Shown: piece after piece, positions 56,581 to 64,000 of the stretch
How positions within the stretch are numbered: the stretch's first letter is position 1
How the letters are laid out: every line of letters starts with the position of its first letter
Source of the DNA: Leptolyngbyaceae cyanobacterium JSC-12
Lineage (GTDB): Bacteria > Cyanobacteriota > Cyanobacteriia > Leptolyngbyales > Leptolyngbyaceae
DNA: 64,000 bases
Assembly (NCBI GenBank): GCA_000309945.1
Contig: CM001633.1
Location: forward strand, 3,746,199-3,810,198
Reading direction: 5' to 3'
The notes under the pieces: model-generated
The model's input: the letters and a program-made list of their open reading frames with translations, nothing else
Database searches by the model: none
Told to the model about the DNA's origin: nothing
Program-made: the position numbers and the translations under genes

Positions 56581-58302
56581 TTGCGAAGGGTGAAGCATGG
56601 AAGTTGGTGTCAACCGGATCACAACAATAATTGGGATGGTAAAGCATTGAAGCTTGGAAAGTTACCAACGGAGCTATGGATAAATGCCCTGTGGGTGCTG
56701 GGACTTTTGCTTGCGGCACTGGTACTTTTTCTAATTGGTCTGGGAAACTTGCCCTTGCGGGATTGGGATGAAGGCATCGTGGCACAGGTGGCGCGGGATA
56801 TCTGGCGATCGCAAACAGGACAATCTCCCCATTCCTTGACCTGGTTATATCCCACCATTGGGGGTACACCCTATCTGAATAAACCAACCCTGGTGCATTC
56901 GCTTATTGCCCAGTGTTTTGCGCTAGGTGGGGTGAACGAATGGATGGCACGGTTACCCGGAGCCTTGCTTTCTGCACTTTCGGTGCCGTTACTGTATGGC
57001 ATTGGGCGAGAGATTTTTTTGCGGCGAACACCAGCTGTATTTGCAGCACTGATTTACTTAACCCTGCTACCTGTTGCGCGGCATGGACGGCTGGCGATGT
57101 TGGATGGAGCGCTGGTCTGCTTTTTTTTGTTGATGATTTACTGTCTACTGAGATCGCGGCGGGATTTGCGCTGGGGTTTGGGAGTGGGCATTGGGTTCGG
57201 ACTCGCCTGCCTGACAAAAGGAGCCGTTGGGTTATTGCTGGGCGCGATCGCAGTAGTCTTCATCCTGTGGGATACTCCCCGATTGCTAAACTCTAGCTAC
57301 CTCTGGATTGGGATATTGCTAGGTAGTGCGCCTGTTCTGGGCTGGTATTGGGCACAGTGGACACGATACGGTTCGTTATTTTTGGGAGCAAACCTGGTCA
57401 ACCAATCCTTCAGCCGCCTCTGGGCATCAGTCGAGGGAAATCAGGGTCCTATCTGGTATTACTGTTTGGAAATTCTCAAGTACTCGTTGCCCTGGCTGGT
57501 GTTTTTCCCACAGGGGTTCAGGTCAGCATGGGAACACCGCAATCTGGGTTGGGCAAAGCTGGTGCTGGTCTGGAGTGGAGTCTACTTTCTGGTCGTATCA
57601 CTAATGCAGACCAAACTCCCCTGGTACATCATGCCTTTGTACCCAGCGTTAGCACTGGCGGGTGGGGTGACACTTACCCGCGTGTGGGATGCGGGCGCTA
57701 TTTACGGTGTGCGGCATCTACCACGAGAGCGCTATCCCGTTGCCTGGATGATCTTGTTTGGGTTGATGGCAACAGTGGGCTGGGGAGCCAGTATTTATCT
57801 GGGTGTTTTGAGTGAGACCCCACAGATTTCCCTGTCAATGTTGCTGGGGGCGCTTGCCTTGACATTGAGCGTGGTGACGATCTTGCTACTCCAGCATGAT
57901 CCGCAATTTATCCTGGTGTTGTTTTGGGGGATGTATCTTTTGCTGGTAATGCTGATGATATCTCCTTACTGGTTGTGGGAATTGCAGGAATCCTTCGCTG
58001 TAAAACCCGTTGCCAGTTTGATTCAGCAATACACTCCAACTGGACAAGAAGTGGTGATGTCCTATCCCTACAGTCGCCCATCGCTAAATTTTTATAGCGA
58101 TCGCTCTGTTGTGTCAGTCAAGGATTTTTATGCAGTTCGTGGGATTTCCCTTGCAACTCCCGCCGCGATCGCCCGCTACTGGCAAGATATTCCCAACCCT
58201 TACGTGCTAGTAGATCGTGCCACGCTGCAAGAGGCATCGTTGAAATCTGTACGGCAACTGGGAGAGGCAGAAAACTTTCTGTTAATTACTCGTGAGCAGT
58301 AG
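56581..58302 (+). CDS. GT39-type (ArnT-like) membrane glycosyltransferase
   Basis: A protein of up to 573 residues with about 12 membrane helices. The first loop after helix 1 has LRDWDEGIVAQVARDI, with the acidic DE pair of GT39 (PMT/ArnT-like) enzymes, and PYLNKPTLVHSLIAQ in the next loop. C-terminal residues 470-573 form an extracytoplasmic domain (YSRPSLNFYSDRSVVSVKDF). Such enzymes transfer a sugar from a polyprenyl phosphate carrier to a lipid or protein. The start is uncertain: TTG 56581, a GTG three codons later, or TTG 56647. The gene lies 6 nt after the MgtC stop. Confidence 0.85.
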   Translation: MRRVKHGSWCQPDHNNNWDGKALKLGKLPTELWINALWVLGLLLAALVLFLIGLGNLPLRDWDEGIVAQVARDIWRSQTGQSPHSLTWLYPTIGGTPYLNKPTLVHSLIAQCFALGGVNEWMARLPGALLSALSVPLLYGIGREIFLRRTPAVFAALIYLTLLPVARHGRLAMLDGALVCFFLLMIYCLLRSRRDLRWGLGVGIGFGLACLTKGAVGLLLGAIAVVFILWDTPRLLNSSYLWIGILLGSAPVLGWYWAQWTRYGSLFLGANLVNQSFSRLWASVEGNQGPIWYYCLEILKYSLPWLVFFPQGFRSAWEHRNLGWAKLVLVWSGVYFLVVSLMQTKLPWYIMPLYPALALAGGVTLTRVWDAGAIYGVRHLPRERYPVAWMILFGLMATVGWGASIYLGVLSETPQISLSMLLGALALTLSVVTILLLQHDPQFILVLFWGMYLLLVMLMISPYWLWELQESFAVKPVASLIQQYTPTGQEVVMSYPYSRPSLNFYSDRSVVSVKDFYAVRGISLATPAAIARYWQDIPNPYVLVDRATLQEASLKSVRQLGEAENFLLITREQ

Positions 58303-58546
58303 TTGCTTATGAATCATTTCTGCATCGCCTCGTGAAAAAACAAACAGGATGGATATACCCGAAAATGGGTAATTGTGGCGCTGCTATTGGAGACTAACCT
58401 TTTTGGTTTTTCGGGATTGCTTCTACAGACACCAGCCAGAAACCAGAAGCAGGCAGGAAAATCGCGGGATTGAGTTGAACTCCCTGGGCGATTGCTGGCG
58501 AGAGCAGATTAAGATAGTTAAAGAACACCCACACGAAGGGCACTCC

Positions 58547-59878
58547 ATGACGGCTACCCTGTTTAAGTCTTCTCCTCGTGCTACCCTCAATACCCCAACC
58601 GTCCACCGCCTTCCCAGTGGGCTAACAATCATTGCCGAGCAAATGCCGATTGAAGCAGTCAATCTCAACATCTGGTTGAATGTGGGATCAGCACTGGAAA
58701 CTGATGCTATTAATGGCATTGCACATTTCCTTGAACACATGGTTTTTAAGGGAACTGCTACTCTTACCAGCGGCGAGTTTGAGCAGCGGATTGAGCAACG
58801 GGGAGCCGTAACCAATGCCGCCACCAGTCAAGACTATACGCATTACTACATCACGACTGCACCCAAGGATTTTGCAGAACTGGCACCGCTACAAGTTGAT
58901 GTGGTGATGAATCCCAGCATTCCAGATGATGGCTTCGAACGGGAACGCCATGTTGTGCTGGAGGAAATTCGGCGATCGCAGGATAATCCCCGTCGTCGAA
59001 CCTATCAATACGCCAGTGAAGTGACCTTTGAGCGATTGCCTTATCGCCGTCAGGTGTTGGGATCGGCTGCCGTGATTGAACAACTCACACCTCAGCAAAT
59101 GCGAGATTTCCATGCTCAGTGGTATCAGCCCCAGGCAATCACGGCTGCAGTTGTGGGCAACCTACCAGTAGATGAATTGATTCAGATTGTTGAAGCCAGC
59201 TTTCAACATTCTGCGCCACTGAATTGCCATCCACATTCAACCTTTGCCAATCCCAAAGTAGTTCTCACACCTGAACCTGCTTTTACTCAGATCGTGCGAC
59301 GTGATGTAACAGATCCCACACTGCAACAGGCACGACTGGTGATGGTCTGGCGGGTTCCTGGCTTAAACGACTTGGAGGATACCTATGCACTGGATGTGCT
59401 GGCATCAGTGTTGGGGCGAGGACGAACTGCCCGCCTAGTGCAGGATTTACGAGAAGAACGAGGGTTAGTCTCTAGCATTTCTGCCAGTAACATCACTTAT
59501 CAGCATCAAGGCTCGTTTTACATTTCAGCCCAGTTGCCGGAAGAAAATCTGACAATCGTTGAGCAAGCGATCGCGGAGCATATTCAACGTCTGCAAACGG
59601 ATGGCATTACTGAATTCGAAATTGCCAAAGTCCGCACCCGCACTGCAAATCATTTCATCTTTGGTAATGAAACTCCCAGCGATCGCGCTGGTCTCTATGG
59701 CTACTATCACTCCCTGCTGGGCGATCTCAACCCTGCAATCTACTATCCCGATCACATCCGCGCTTTAGACGTGGAGGATATGCGAGTAGCTGCCCAAACT
59801 TATCTCTCGCCTGAAGCCTATGGCATCGTCACCATCCGACCACAGCAGGAAGAAAGTTCCTTGACACCCAACTCTTAA
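58547..59878 (+). CDS. M16-family zinc metallopeptidase
   Basis: A 443-residue pitrilysin-type peptidase, like mitochondrial processing peptidase and PqqL. The inverted zinc motif HFLEHMVFKGT is near residue 65, with a second Glu in the following helix, and the C-terminal half carries RTARLVQDLREERGLVSS and ARVRTRTANHFIFGNE-like segments typical of the family. ATG 58547 is preferred over the longer frame starting at 58373, whose start looks unlike the family. It cleaves peptides, but the substrate is unknown. Confidence 0.93.
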   Translation: MTATLFKSSPRATLNTPTVHRLPSGLTIIAEQMPIEAVNLNIWLNVGSALETDAINGIAHFLEHMVFKGTATLTSGEFEQRIEQRGAVTNAATSQDYTHYYITTAPKDFAELAPLQVDVVMNPSIPDDGFERERHVVLEEIRRSQDNPRRRTYQYASEVTFERLPYRRQVLGSAAVIEQLTPQQMRDFHAQWYQPQAITAAVVGNLPVDELIQIVEASFQHSAPLNCHPHSTFANPKVVLTPEPAFTQIVRRDVTDPTLQQARLVMVWRVPGLNDLEDTYALDVLASVLGRGRTARLVQDLREERGLVSSISASNITYQHQGSFYISAQLPEENLTIVEQAIAEHIQRLQTDGITEFEIAKVRTRTANHFIFGNETPSDRAGLYGYYHSLLGDLNPAIYYPDHIRALDVEDMRVAAQTYLSPEAYGIVTIRPQQEESSLTPNS

Positions 59879-59990
59879 CAACTCTTAAATGGTTTCCACA
59901 CTCTGCGCCTGCAACTGTCACATATACCACTGTGACACCATAATTGATTTGCCATGTTGGAAGAACATCATCACGTTGTAGGGGTTAAAT

Positions 59991-60761
59991 ATGGCTGTTG
60001 GCTTCCTGAGTTTTTCGGTTGGTTTGTCCATCCTGGTTCTGTTGGTGTTTGGCATCTTGCAATGGCTGCATATTCCATCCGGCAGTTTTCTTGATTGGTT
60101 GATTGGGGCTGCCAGCTTTTGGTGGTTGACCGTGATTGTGACTGTCCCGTGGAATATTTACTTTGAGGCAAAAGCAGTTCTGGCAGATGCGGCAGAATCG
60201 CAGCAAAAAGGAATCCCTGTTGAGCAACAGCAGGTGGATTACGCTGCAACAATCACCCAACGATCGCTGCTGGTAGCAATTACACTGCATGTTCTGTCTG
60301 CAATTGGGCTGTATGGTCTGGCAGCAATGGGTATCAGTGCTATTGGGTATCTTAGTTCTGGAGCAGCACTGCTACTAACGGCATTGCGCCCCGCAGTGGG
60401 ATTATATGCCTATCTGGCAAACCGGTTGGGGGCAATTCGGCAAATGTTGCGCTATCCTCGTGAAGACGTGGTAGAGCTACGCGATCGCTTGATGCGCTTA
60501 GAAGCCAATGTAACGCAACTGGAGTATCAACTGAATCTGGAACATGCAGATAGCTTTGCAGCAACGCAACAACGCCTGCTGACTGCATTACGACAGGATT
60601 TGACTCAACTTGCCAGTGCCCAAGAAGATTTAAAAGTGACGAATCAAGTAGAGCACGAACGCTTGTCGCGGGAAGCCCGGAATGCGATCGCTCAACTCAG
60701 CATCGATGGGCAGGTATTGGATCATGTCCGCGAAATTGTGCGCTTTTTCAAAAACGCCTAG
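59991..60761 (+). CDS. Membrane protein of unknown function with coiled coil
   Basis: A 256-residue protein with four membrane helices (MAVGFLSFSVGLSILVLLVFG; SFWWLTVIVTVPWNIYF; LVAITLHVLSAIGLYGLAA; YLSSGAALLLTALRPAVGLYAYL) and a cytoplasmic coiled coil from about residue 160 to 250 (LRDRLMRLEANVTQLEYQLNLEHADSF). A two-part architecture of this kind suggests a scaffolding or signalling role. I cannot assign a family. It follows the M16 gene by 112 nt. Confidence 0.8.
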   Translation: MAVGFLSFSVGLSILVLLVFGILQWLHIPSGSFLDWLIGAASFWWLTVIVTVPWNIYFEAKAVLADAAESQQKGIPVEQQQVDYAATITQRSLLVAITLHVLSAIGLYGLAAMGISAIGYLSSGAALLLTALRPAVGLYAYLANRLGAIRQMLRYPREDVVELRDRLMRLEANVTQLEYQLNLEHADSFAATQQRLLTALRQDLTQLASAQEDLKVTNQVEHERLSREARNAIAQLSIDGQVLDHVREIVRFFKNA

Positions 60762-60842
60762 CAGGCTGGTTGGGAACTATGCTGAGTCAAGATATTGTCG
60801 ATACAGTGAAGAGATAAGGTAACGCAGAGACGTGCTAGCAGA

Positions 60843-61211
60843 ATGAATCCATCGACCGAGTTTTTAACCCCAGAAGAATGCGCTGAGATAGACAAAGCGC
60901 TTCTCACCTCCCACGACAAGTTCACCACGCGAGTCGCAATCTACGCCCTGCGATCGCTGAAACAAATCGCCCAGCAAGAAGGAGTAGCGATCGCCAACCT
61001 GCAACCGACGCATATTGAAAACTGGATTTATCAAGATCCAAGCTTGCAGAAAGGATTGGATCACCAGTTTCGGCAGTTCTTCTCCAGGTTGGTCATTTCT
61101 TCAATGCAACCTTTGCTCTCAGCCGCCCAGGAACTAAACACAGACGTAGAACAGCTAACTGTCCCGCAAGTGATTGCCTGGTTTGAAAAAGCAGCAAAAC
61201 TGAAGCTGTAA
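60843..61211 (+). CDS. Conserved hypothetical helical protein
   Basis: A 122-residue soluble, helical protein (LTPEECAEIDKALLTSHDKFTTRVAIYALRSLKQIAQ). No signal, membrane segment or catalytic motif. I have seen similar short proteins in cyanobacteria but know no function. It follows the membrane protein gene on the same strand, 81 nt away. Confidence 0.75.
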   Translation: MNPSTEFLTPEECAEIDKALLTSHDKFTTRVAIYALRSLKQIAQQEGVAIANLQPTHIENWIYQDPSLQKGLDHQFRQFFSRLVISSMQPLLSAAQELNTDVEQLTVPQVIAWFEKAAKLKL

Positions 61212-61262
61212 ATTCAGGGGGTCGTGCTTCTTGAGCATCTGTCGAAATTTCTGCAAATGCTT

Positions 61263-62285
61263 TTACGCGCCTTGATGATCTGATGATCTAGAGTTCGACC
61301 CATTCTTGATGCCGTTTTTCTCCTTGCCATTTGTCTCCGGTTCAGTATTTAAGACTTCCGGTTCCAGCAACATGCGGTAAAGCTGGCGTCGGAAAGCAGC
61401 GTCTAGATATTTCTGGCGCACCTCATCCCAATCTGCCAATACGTCTTGCCGAGTGTTGTGAATGCTTGTTTGCAAGGTCGGCAAACTTGCTCGTTTCGGC
61501 AGATGGGTTTCTAACAGTTCTTGAAGGACGTGGCTATCTTGCAGCTTGCCTAAGTTTTCCTGAAATCGCTTAATTTCATCGATCCAGTGTTTGAATGGTT
61601 CCCCATAGAACGGGACAAAAAATTCCGCCTGATACCGCACATGCTTAAAGGCTTTGCGCAAGTCATGTAGCGTGTATCCTTCCTTGATCGTTGAGTAATT
61701 CGCAGGCACCAGCCAACCTGGATGCAGCAATAATTCAGACAATAATGGACTGAGCAAATCTGGCAGCAACGCTATAATCGGAAGCTTACCTAAAGAGGTG
61801 AATTTGGGTTTTTCTAGCCACTGGTCATAAGCTGCTTTCAGGTCTCGATAATGCGATCGCCCCAACGCCTCTTTAACCGCCGCCAAAGCTTTTCGTCGCT
61901 GCTGCTTCAGGGCTTGGATGGTTTCATCCAACAAACCTTTTTCGTTGCCCTTTAGTTGCGGACGGTAGATAGTTTGCAAATCTGCCACTTGCACATCCAG
62001 ATCTCGCAATCCCCCCAGCACTCTCGCCAGGGCACCGACTTGCTTCTCACTCGCAACAGCAGGCAGCGTGATCGCCGCATCGAAGATTTGGAGGGCGGTT
62101 CTCAAGCGACGTGTCCCTACTCGCATCTGATGCAAATTCTCTGGATCGTCATCGGCTAAAACGCTCTGTTCATACTTCACAACGCTGCGATATTGCTGTT
62201 TTATGATTTCATAGGCGTATTCTCCAAAGGTGATTGATGGAGAAATTCGCTGCTTTCGAGATTGTTTCTTGATTGAGAGTTTCAT
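61263..62285 (-). CDS. CHAD-domain protein
   Basis: A 340-residue protein made of one CHAD (conserved histidine alpha-helical) domain, starting from ATG 62285 (MKLSIKKQSRKQ). Conserved residues include ENLHQMRVGTRRLRTALQIF and DLRKAFKHVRYQAEFF, with basic and histidine residues that in this family bind polyphosphate. The domain often attaches to polyphosphate granules or joins CYTH enzymes; here it stands alone. The C-terminus is Glu/Lys/Asn-rich and disordered. The 18-codon longer start is less likely. Confidence 0.88.
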   Translation of the reverse strand: MKLSIKKQSRKQRISPSITFGEYAYEIIKQQYRSVVKYEQSVLADDDPENLHQMRVGTRRLRTALQIFDAAITLPAVASEKQVGALARVLGGLRDLDVQVADLQTIYRPQLKGNEKGLLDETIQALKQQRRKALAAVKEALGRSHYRDLKAAYDQWLEKPKFTSLGKLPIIALLPDLLSPLLSELLLHPGWLVPANYSTIKEGYTLHDLRKAFKHVRYQAEFFVPFYGEPFKHWIDEIKRFQENLGKLQDSHVLQELLETHLPKRASLPTLQTSIHNTRQDVLADWDEVRQKYLDAAFRRQLYRMLLEPEVLNTEPETNGKEKNGIKNGSNSRSSDHQGA

Positions 62286-62552
62286 ATCAGGGCACCTCAC
62301 GTCCTGCGATCGCGTGGATACGCTAACTGTCCAAGCCAACCATCACGAGCCAAACAAAAAAGAACGCGATCGCTGAAGTTTAGCAACGATTGGGGAAACT
62401 ATAAATTTAAGCCCTTTGCCTGAACGTGTGAAGATCTCAGACTCAGAACCTTGTAATTGCTATTATCAAATTAATTGAATGCTTGCAGCGTTAAATCCTG
62501 CCACTGGGCTAGTTTTCTGGGCTAGATTTTTGGGTGATTCGCAGGGTAAGGA

Positions 62553-64000
62553 CTAACGAACGATACGGCTCATATAATTTCCCCACAGTTGGGCAGCTTG
62601 GCTGCTGCTGCCATAGGTAGGAGTGTTGTCGTCATTGCCCAACCATACTCCAGTCACCAACGCCCGATCAGGAATGTAGCCTACAAACCAAAGATCTTTG
62701 TTATCGTTAGTCGTTCCGGTTTTGCCCACTTCCCCTAACCCGATCGCCGCGCTGCTCCCCGTTCCACCTGTAACAACTCCCCGCAATAAATTGGTCATTA
62801 TGTTGGCAACCTCTGGCTGAATAATAGGTTGATTTTGTTCACCATCCTGGTCAAACGCATAAATTACCCGGCAGGTTTTGGGATTATCACGAATCTGGCA
62901 ATCGCCCGCATCTAATACCCGGCGAATCGTGCGTGGGTAATTCCGAACGCCCTGATTTGCCAGTACGCCAAATGCCCCAGTTAATTCAATCACGCTGACT
63001 TCACTTTGTCCCAATACCAGTCCTGGCACCGCTTTCAAATCGGATTTGATGCCCATGCGTTTGGCAGTTTGCACAACTCGATTTAATCCCACCTCTTGAG
63101 CCACTCGCAAAGCAATCACATTTTCCGACTGTGCCATGCCAGCGTACATATCCATGCTGCCCCCACCAGAACGGCACCCTTCAAAATATTGCCCATCCCA
63201 ATTCAGCGGCGCACAGGAAAAGGTAGTTCCGGGCGAAATGCCCTGTTGCAGCGCATCAGTGTAGGCAAACACTTTGAAGGTAGAACCAGGCTGGCGCTTT
63301 GCCTGGGTTGCCCGGTTGTACTGGCTTTTTTTGTAATCTACTCCACCCACGAGCGCTAGCACTTCGCCGGTTTTCCCATCCAGAGTAACCACTGCTCCCT
63401 GGGTGAATCCAGCACTGCTGCCGATGCTATCGACAAAGTTGCGGAGAGACGATTCCGCGCTTGCCTGCATTTGCGGGTCCATTGCAGTTTCCACAATGAA
63501 ATTCCCCTCATTGGCAACATCTGCACCTAACAGTGTTTCTAGGTCAATAAACACCTGATCGTGATAGTAAGGGGCACGAATGCTTTCTAGTTCTTGTACG
63601 GCTTTGGGGTTAACCTGAATACGCGATCGCCGTGCCCGTTGGGCTTCCTCGGCACTGACCATGCCCAGTTCTTGCATTCGCTGCAACACCCCATTTCGCT
63701 GCTCAATCGCTTTTTGATAATCGCGTACCGGATTGAAACGATTGGGTGCTGGGAGAATCCCTGCTAGCATCGCTGCTTCTGACAAGTCCAGCTCTCTCGC
63801 CGATTTGCCCAGGTAAAATTGCGCCGCATCTTCAAACCCAAAAGTGCCACTGCCCATATAGACCCGGTTCAGGTAGGTTAGTAGCAAGAAATTTTTGCTG
63901 TAAAACGTTTCCAGTTTGAGGGCAACGGCAGCTTCTCGCAGTTTGCGGGCAGCAGAGTCATCCGTGCCCACATAGCCACGAAACACGCTCCGCGCCAATT
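62553..64000 (-). CDS. Class A penicillin-binding protein (partial, 5' end outside the window)
   Basis: The 3' portion of a bifunctional peptidoglycan glycosyltransferase/transpeptidase. What remains starts inside the GT51 domain (LARSVFRGYV; NRVYMGSGTFGFEDAAQFYLGKSARELDLSEAAMLAGILPAPNRFNP) and includes the complete transpeptidase: SxxK serine in PGSTFKVFAYT (about 240 residues into the visible part), SEN in AQSENVIAL, and KTG in VGKTGTTNDNKDLW. The reading frame is open to the window edge and the first visible TTG is almost surely internal. The gene begins beyond 64000. Confidence 0.93.
   Translation of the reverse strand, partial: LARSVFRGYVGTDDSAARKLREAAVALKLETFYSKNFLLLTYLNRVYMGSGTFGFEDAAQFYLGKSARELDLSEAAMLAGILPAPNRFNPVRDYQKAIEQRNGVLQRMQELGMVSAEEAQRARRSRIQVNPKAVQELESIRAPYYHDQVFIDLETLLGADVANEGNFIVETAMDPQMQASAESSLRNFVDSIGSSAGFTQGAVVTLDGKTGEVLALVGGVDYKKSQYNRATQAKRQPGSTFKVFAYTDALQQGISPGTTFSCAPLNWDGQYFEGCRSGGGSMDMYAGMAQSENVIALRVAQEVGLNRVVQTAKRMGIKSDLKAVPGLVLGQSEVSVIELTGAFGVLANQGVRNYPRTIRRVLDAGDCQIRDNPKTCRVIYAFDQDGEQNQPIIQPEVANIMTNLLRGVVTGGTGSSAAIGLGEVGKTGTTNDNKDLWFVGYIPDRALVTGVWLGNDDNTPTYGSSSQAAQLWGNYMSRIVR

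Overview
The window is chromosomal DNA of a cyanobacterium. It carries photosystem II genes (psbB, psbT, psbM, psbO), an NDH-1 subunit found only in oxygenic phototrophs (ndhN), light-independent protochlorophyllide reductase genes (chlL, chlN), the clock-input gene ldpA, Ycf45- and Ycf20-like genes, and many copies of the HIP1 octamer GCGATCGC. Long intergenic spacers, large TPR proteins and short purine/pyrimidine-rich repeats suggest a filamentous, Leptolyngbya-like genome. That genus-level guess is inference only. No rRNA operon, intact tRNA or CRISPR array was recognised.

Layout. 0-5.2 kb: ndhN, ldpA, a Ycf45/R3H ATPase and hisC. 5.2-10.6 kb: photosystem II region with psbT-psbB on the minus strand, a 2Fe-2S ferredoxin, psbM and psbO, with several clear hairpins and terminators. 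10.6-15.8 kb: group 3 sigma factor sigF, a long structured spacer, then chlL - DUF5331 gene - chlN. 15.8-20 kb: an unknown conserved gene, an NB-ARC STAND ATPase gene, and small membrane or secreted proteins. 20-30.2 kb: a glycosyltransferase area with a 2384-residue protein made of three TPR-plus-glycosyltransferase modules and one more glycosyltransferase, an alpha/beta-hydrolase-like protein lacking its nucleophile, and a GT2-TPR-methyltransferase fusion. 30.2-35.1 kb: moeA and a sensor histidine kinase gene split by a complete 1458-bp insertion sequence. 35.2-38 kb: rpmG-rpsR-RNase II/R. 38-44.9 kb: Uma2 nuclease, a cytochrome b / molybdopterin oxidoreductase pair, ycf20, aminopeptidase P and an FAD oxidoreductase. 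45.1-46.7 kb: an FkbM methyltransferase gene broken by an IS200-type element. 46.8-51 kb: PPC protein and DsbA, then futA, a DUF4278 protein and a Fur-family regulator (an iron-linked area). 51-64 kb: beta-propeller protein, Gfo/Idh oxidoreductase, YkuD-like protein, MgtC, GT39 glycosyltransferase, M16 peptidase, two unknown proteins, CHAD protein and a class A penicillin-binding protein cut by the window end.

Themes. The core genes serve photosynthesis and chlorophyll synthesis. The accessory signal lies in: (1) a two-copy, gap-free 66-nt intergenic element whose inner hairpin is kept by compensatory A-U to G-C changes; (2) intergenic-type repeats that lie in frame inside the giant TPR protein and MoeA; (3) two mobile elements that each split a gene; (4) structured leaders near sigF and chlL; and (5) an NB-ARC gene with no C-terminal sensor repeats and a palindrome upstream. 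All assignments come from reading the sequence and from recall of protein families; no database search was possible.
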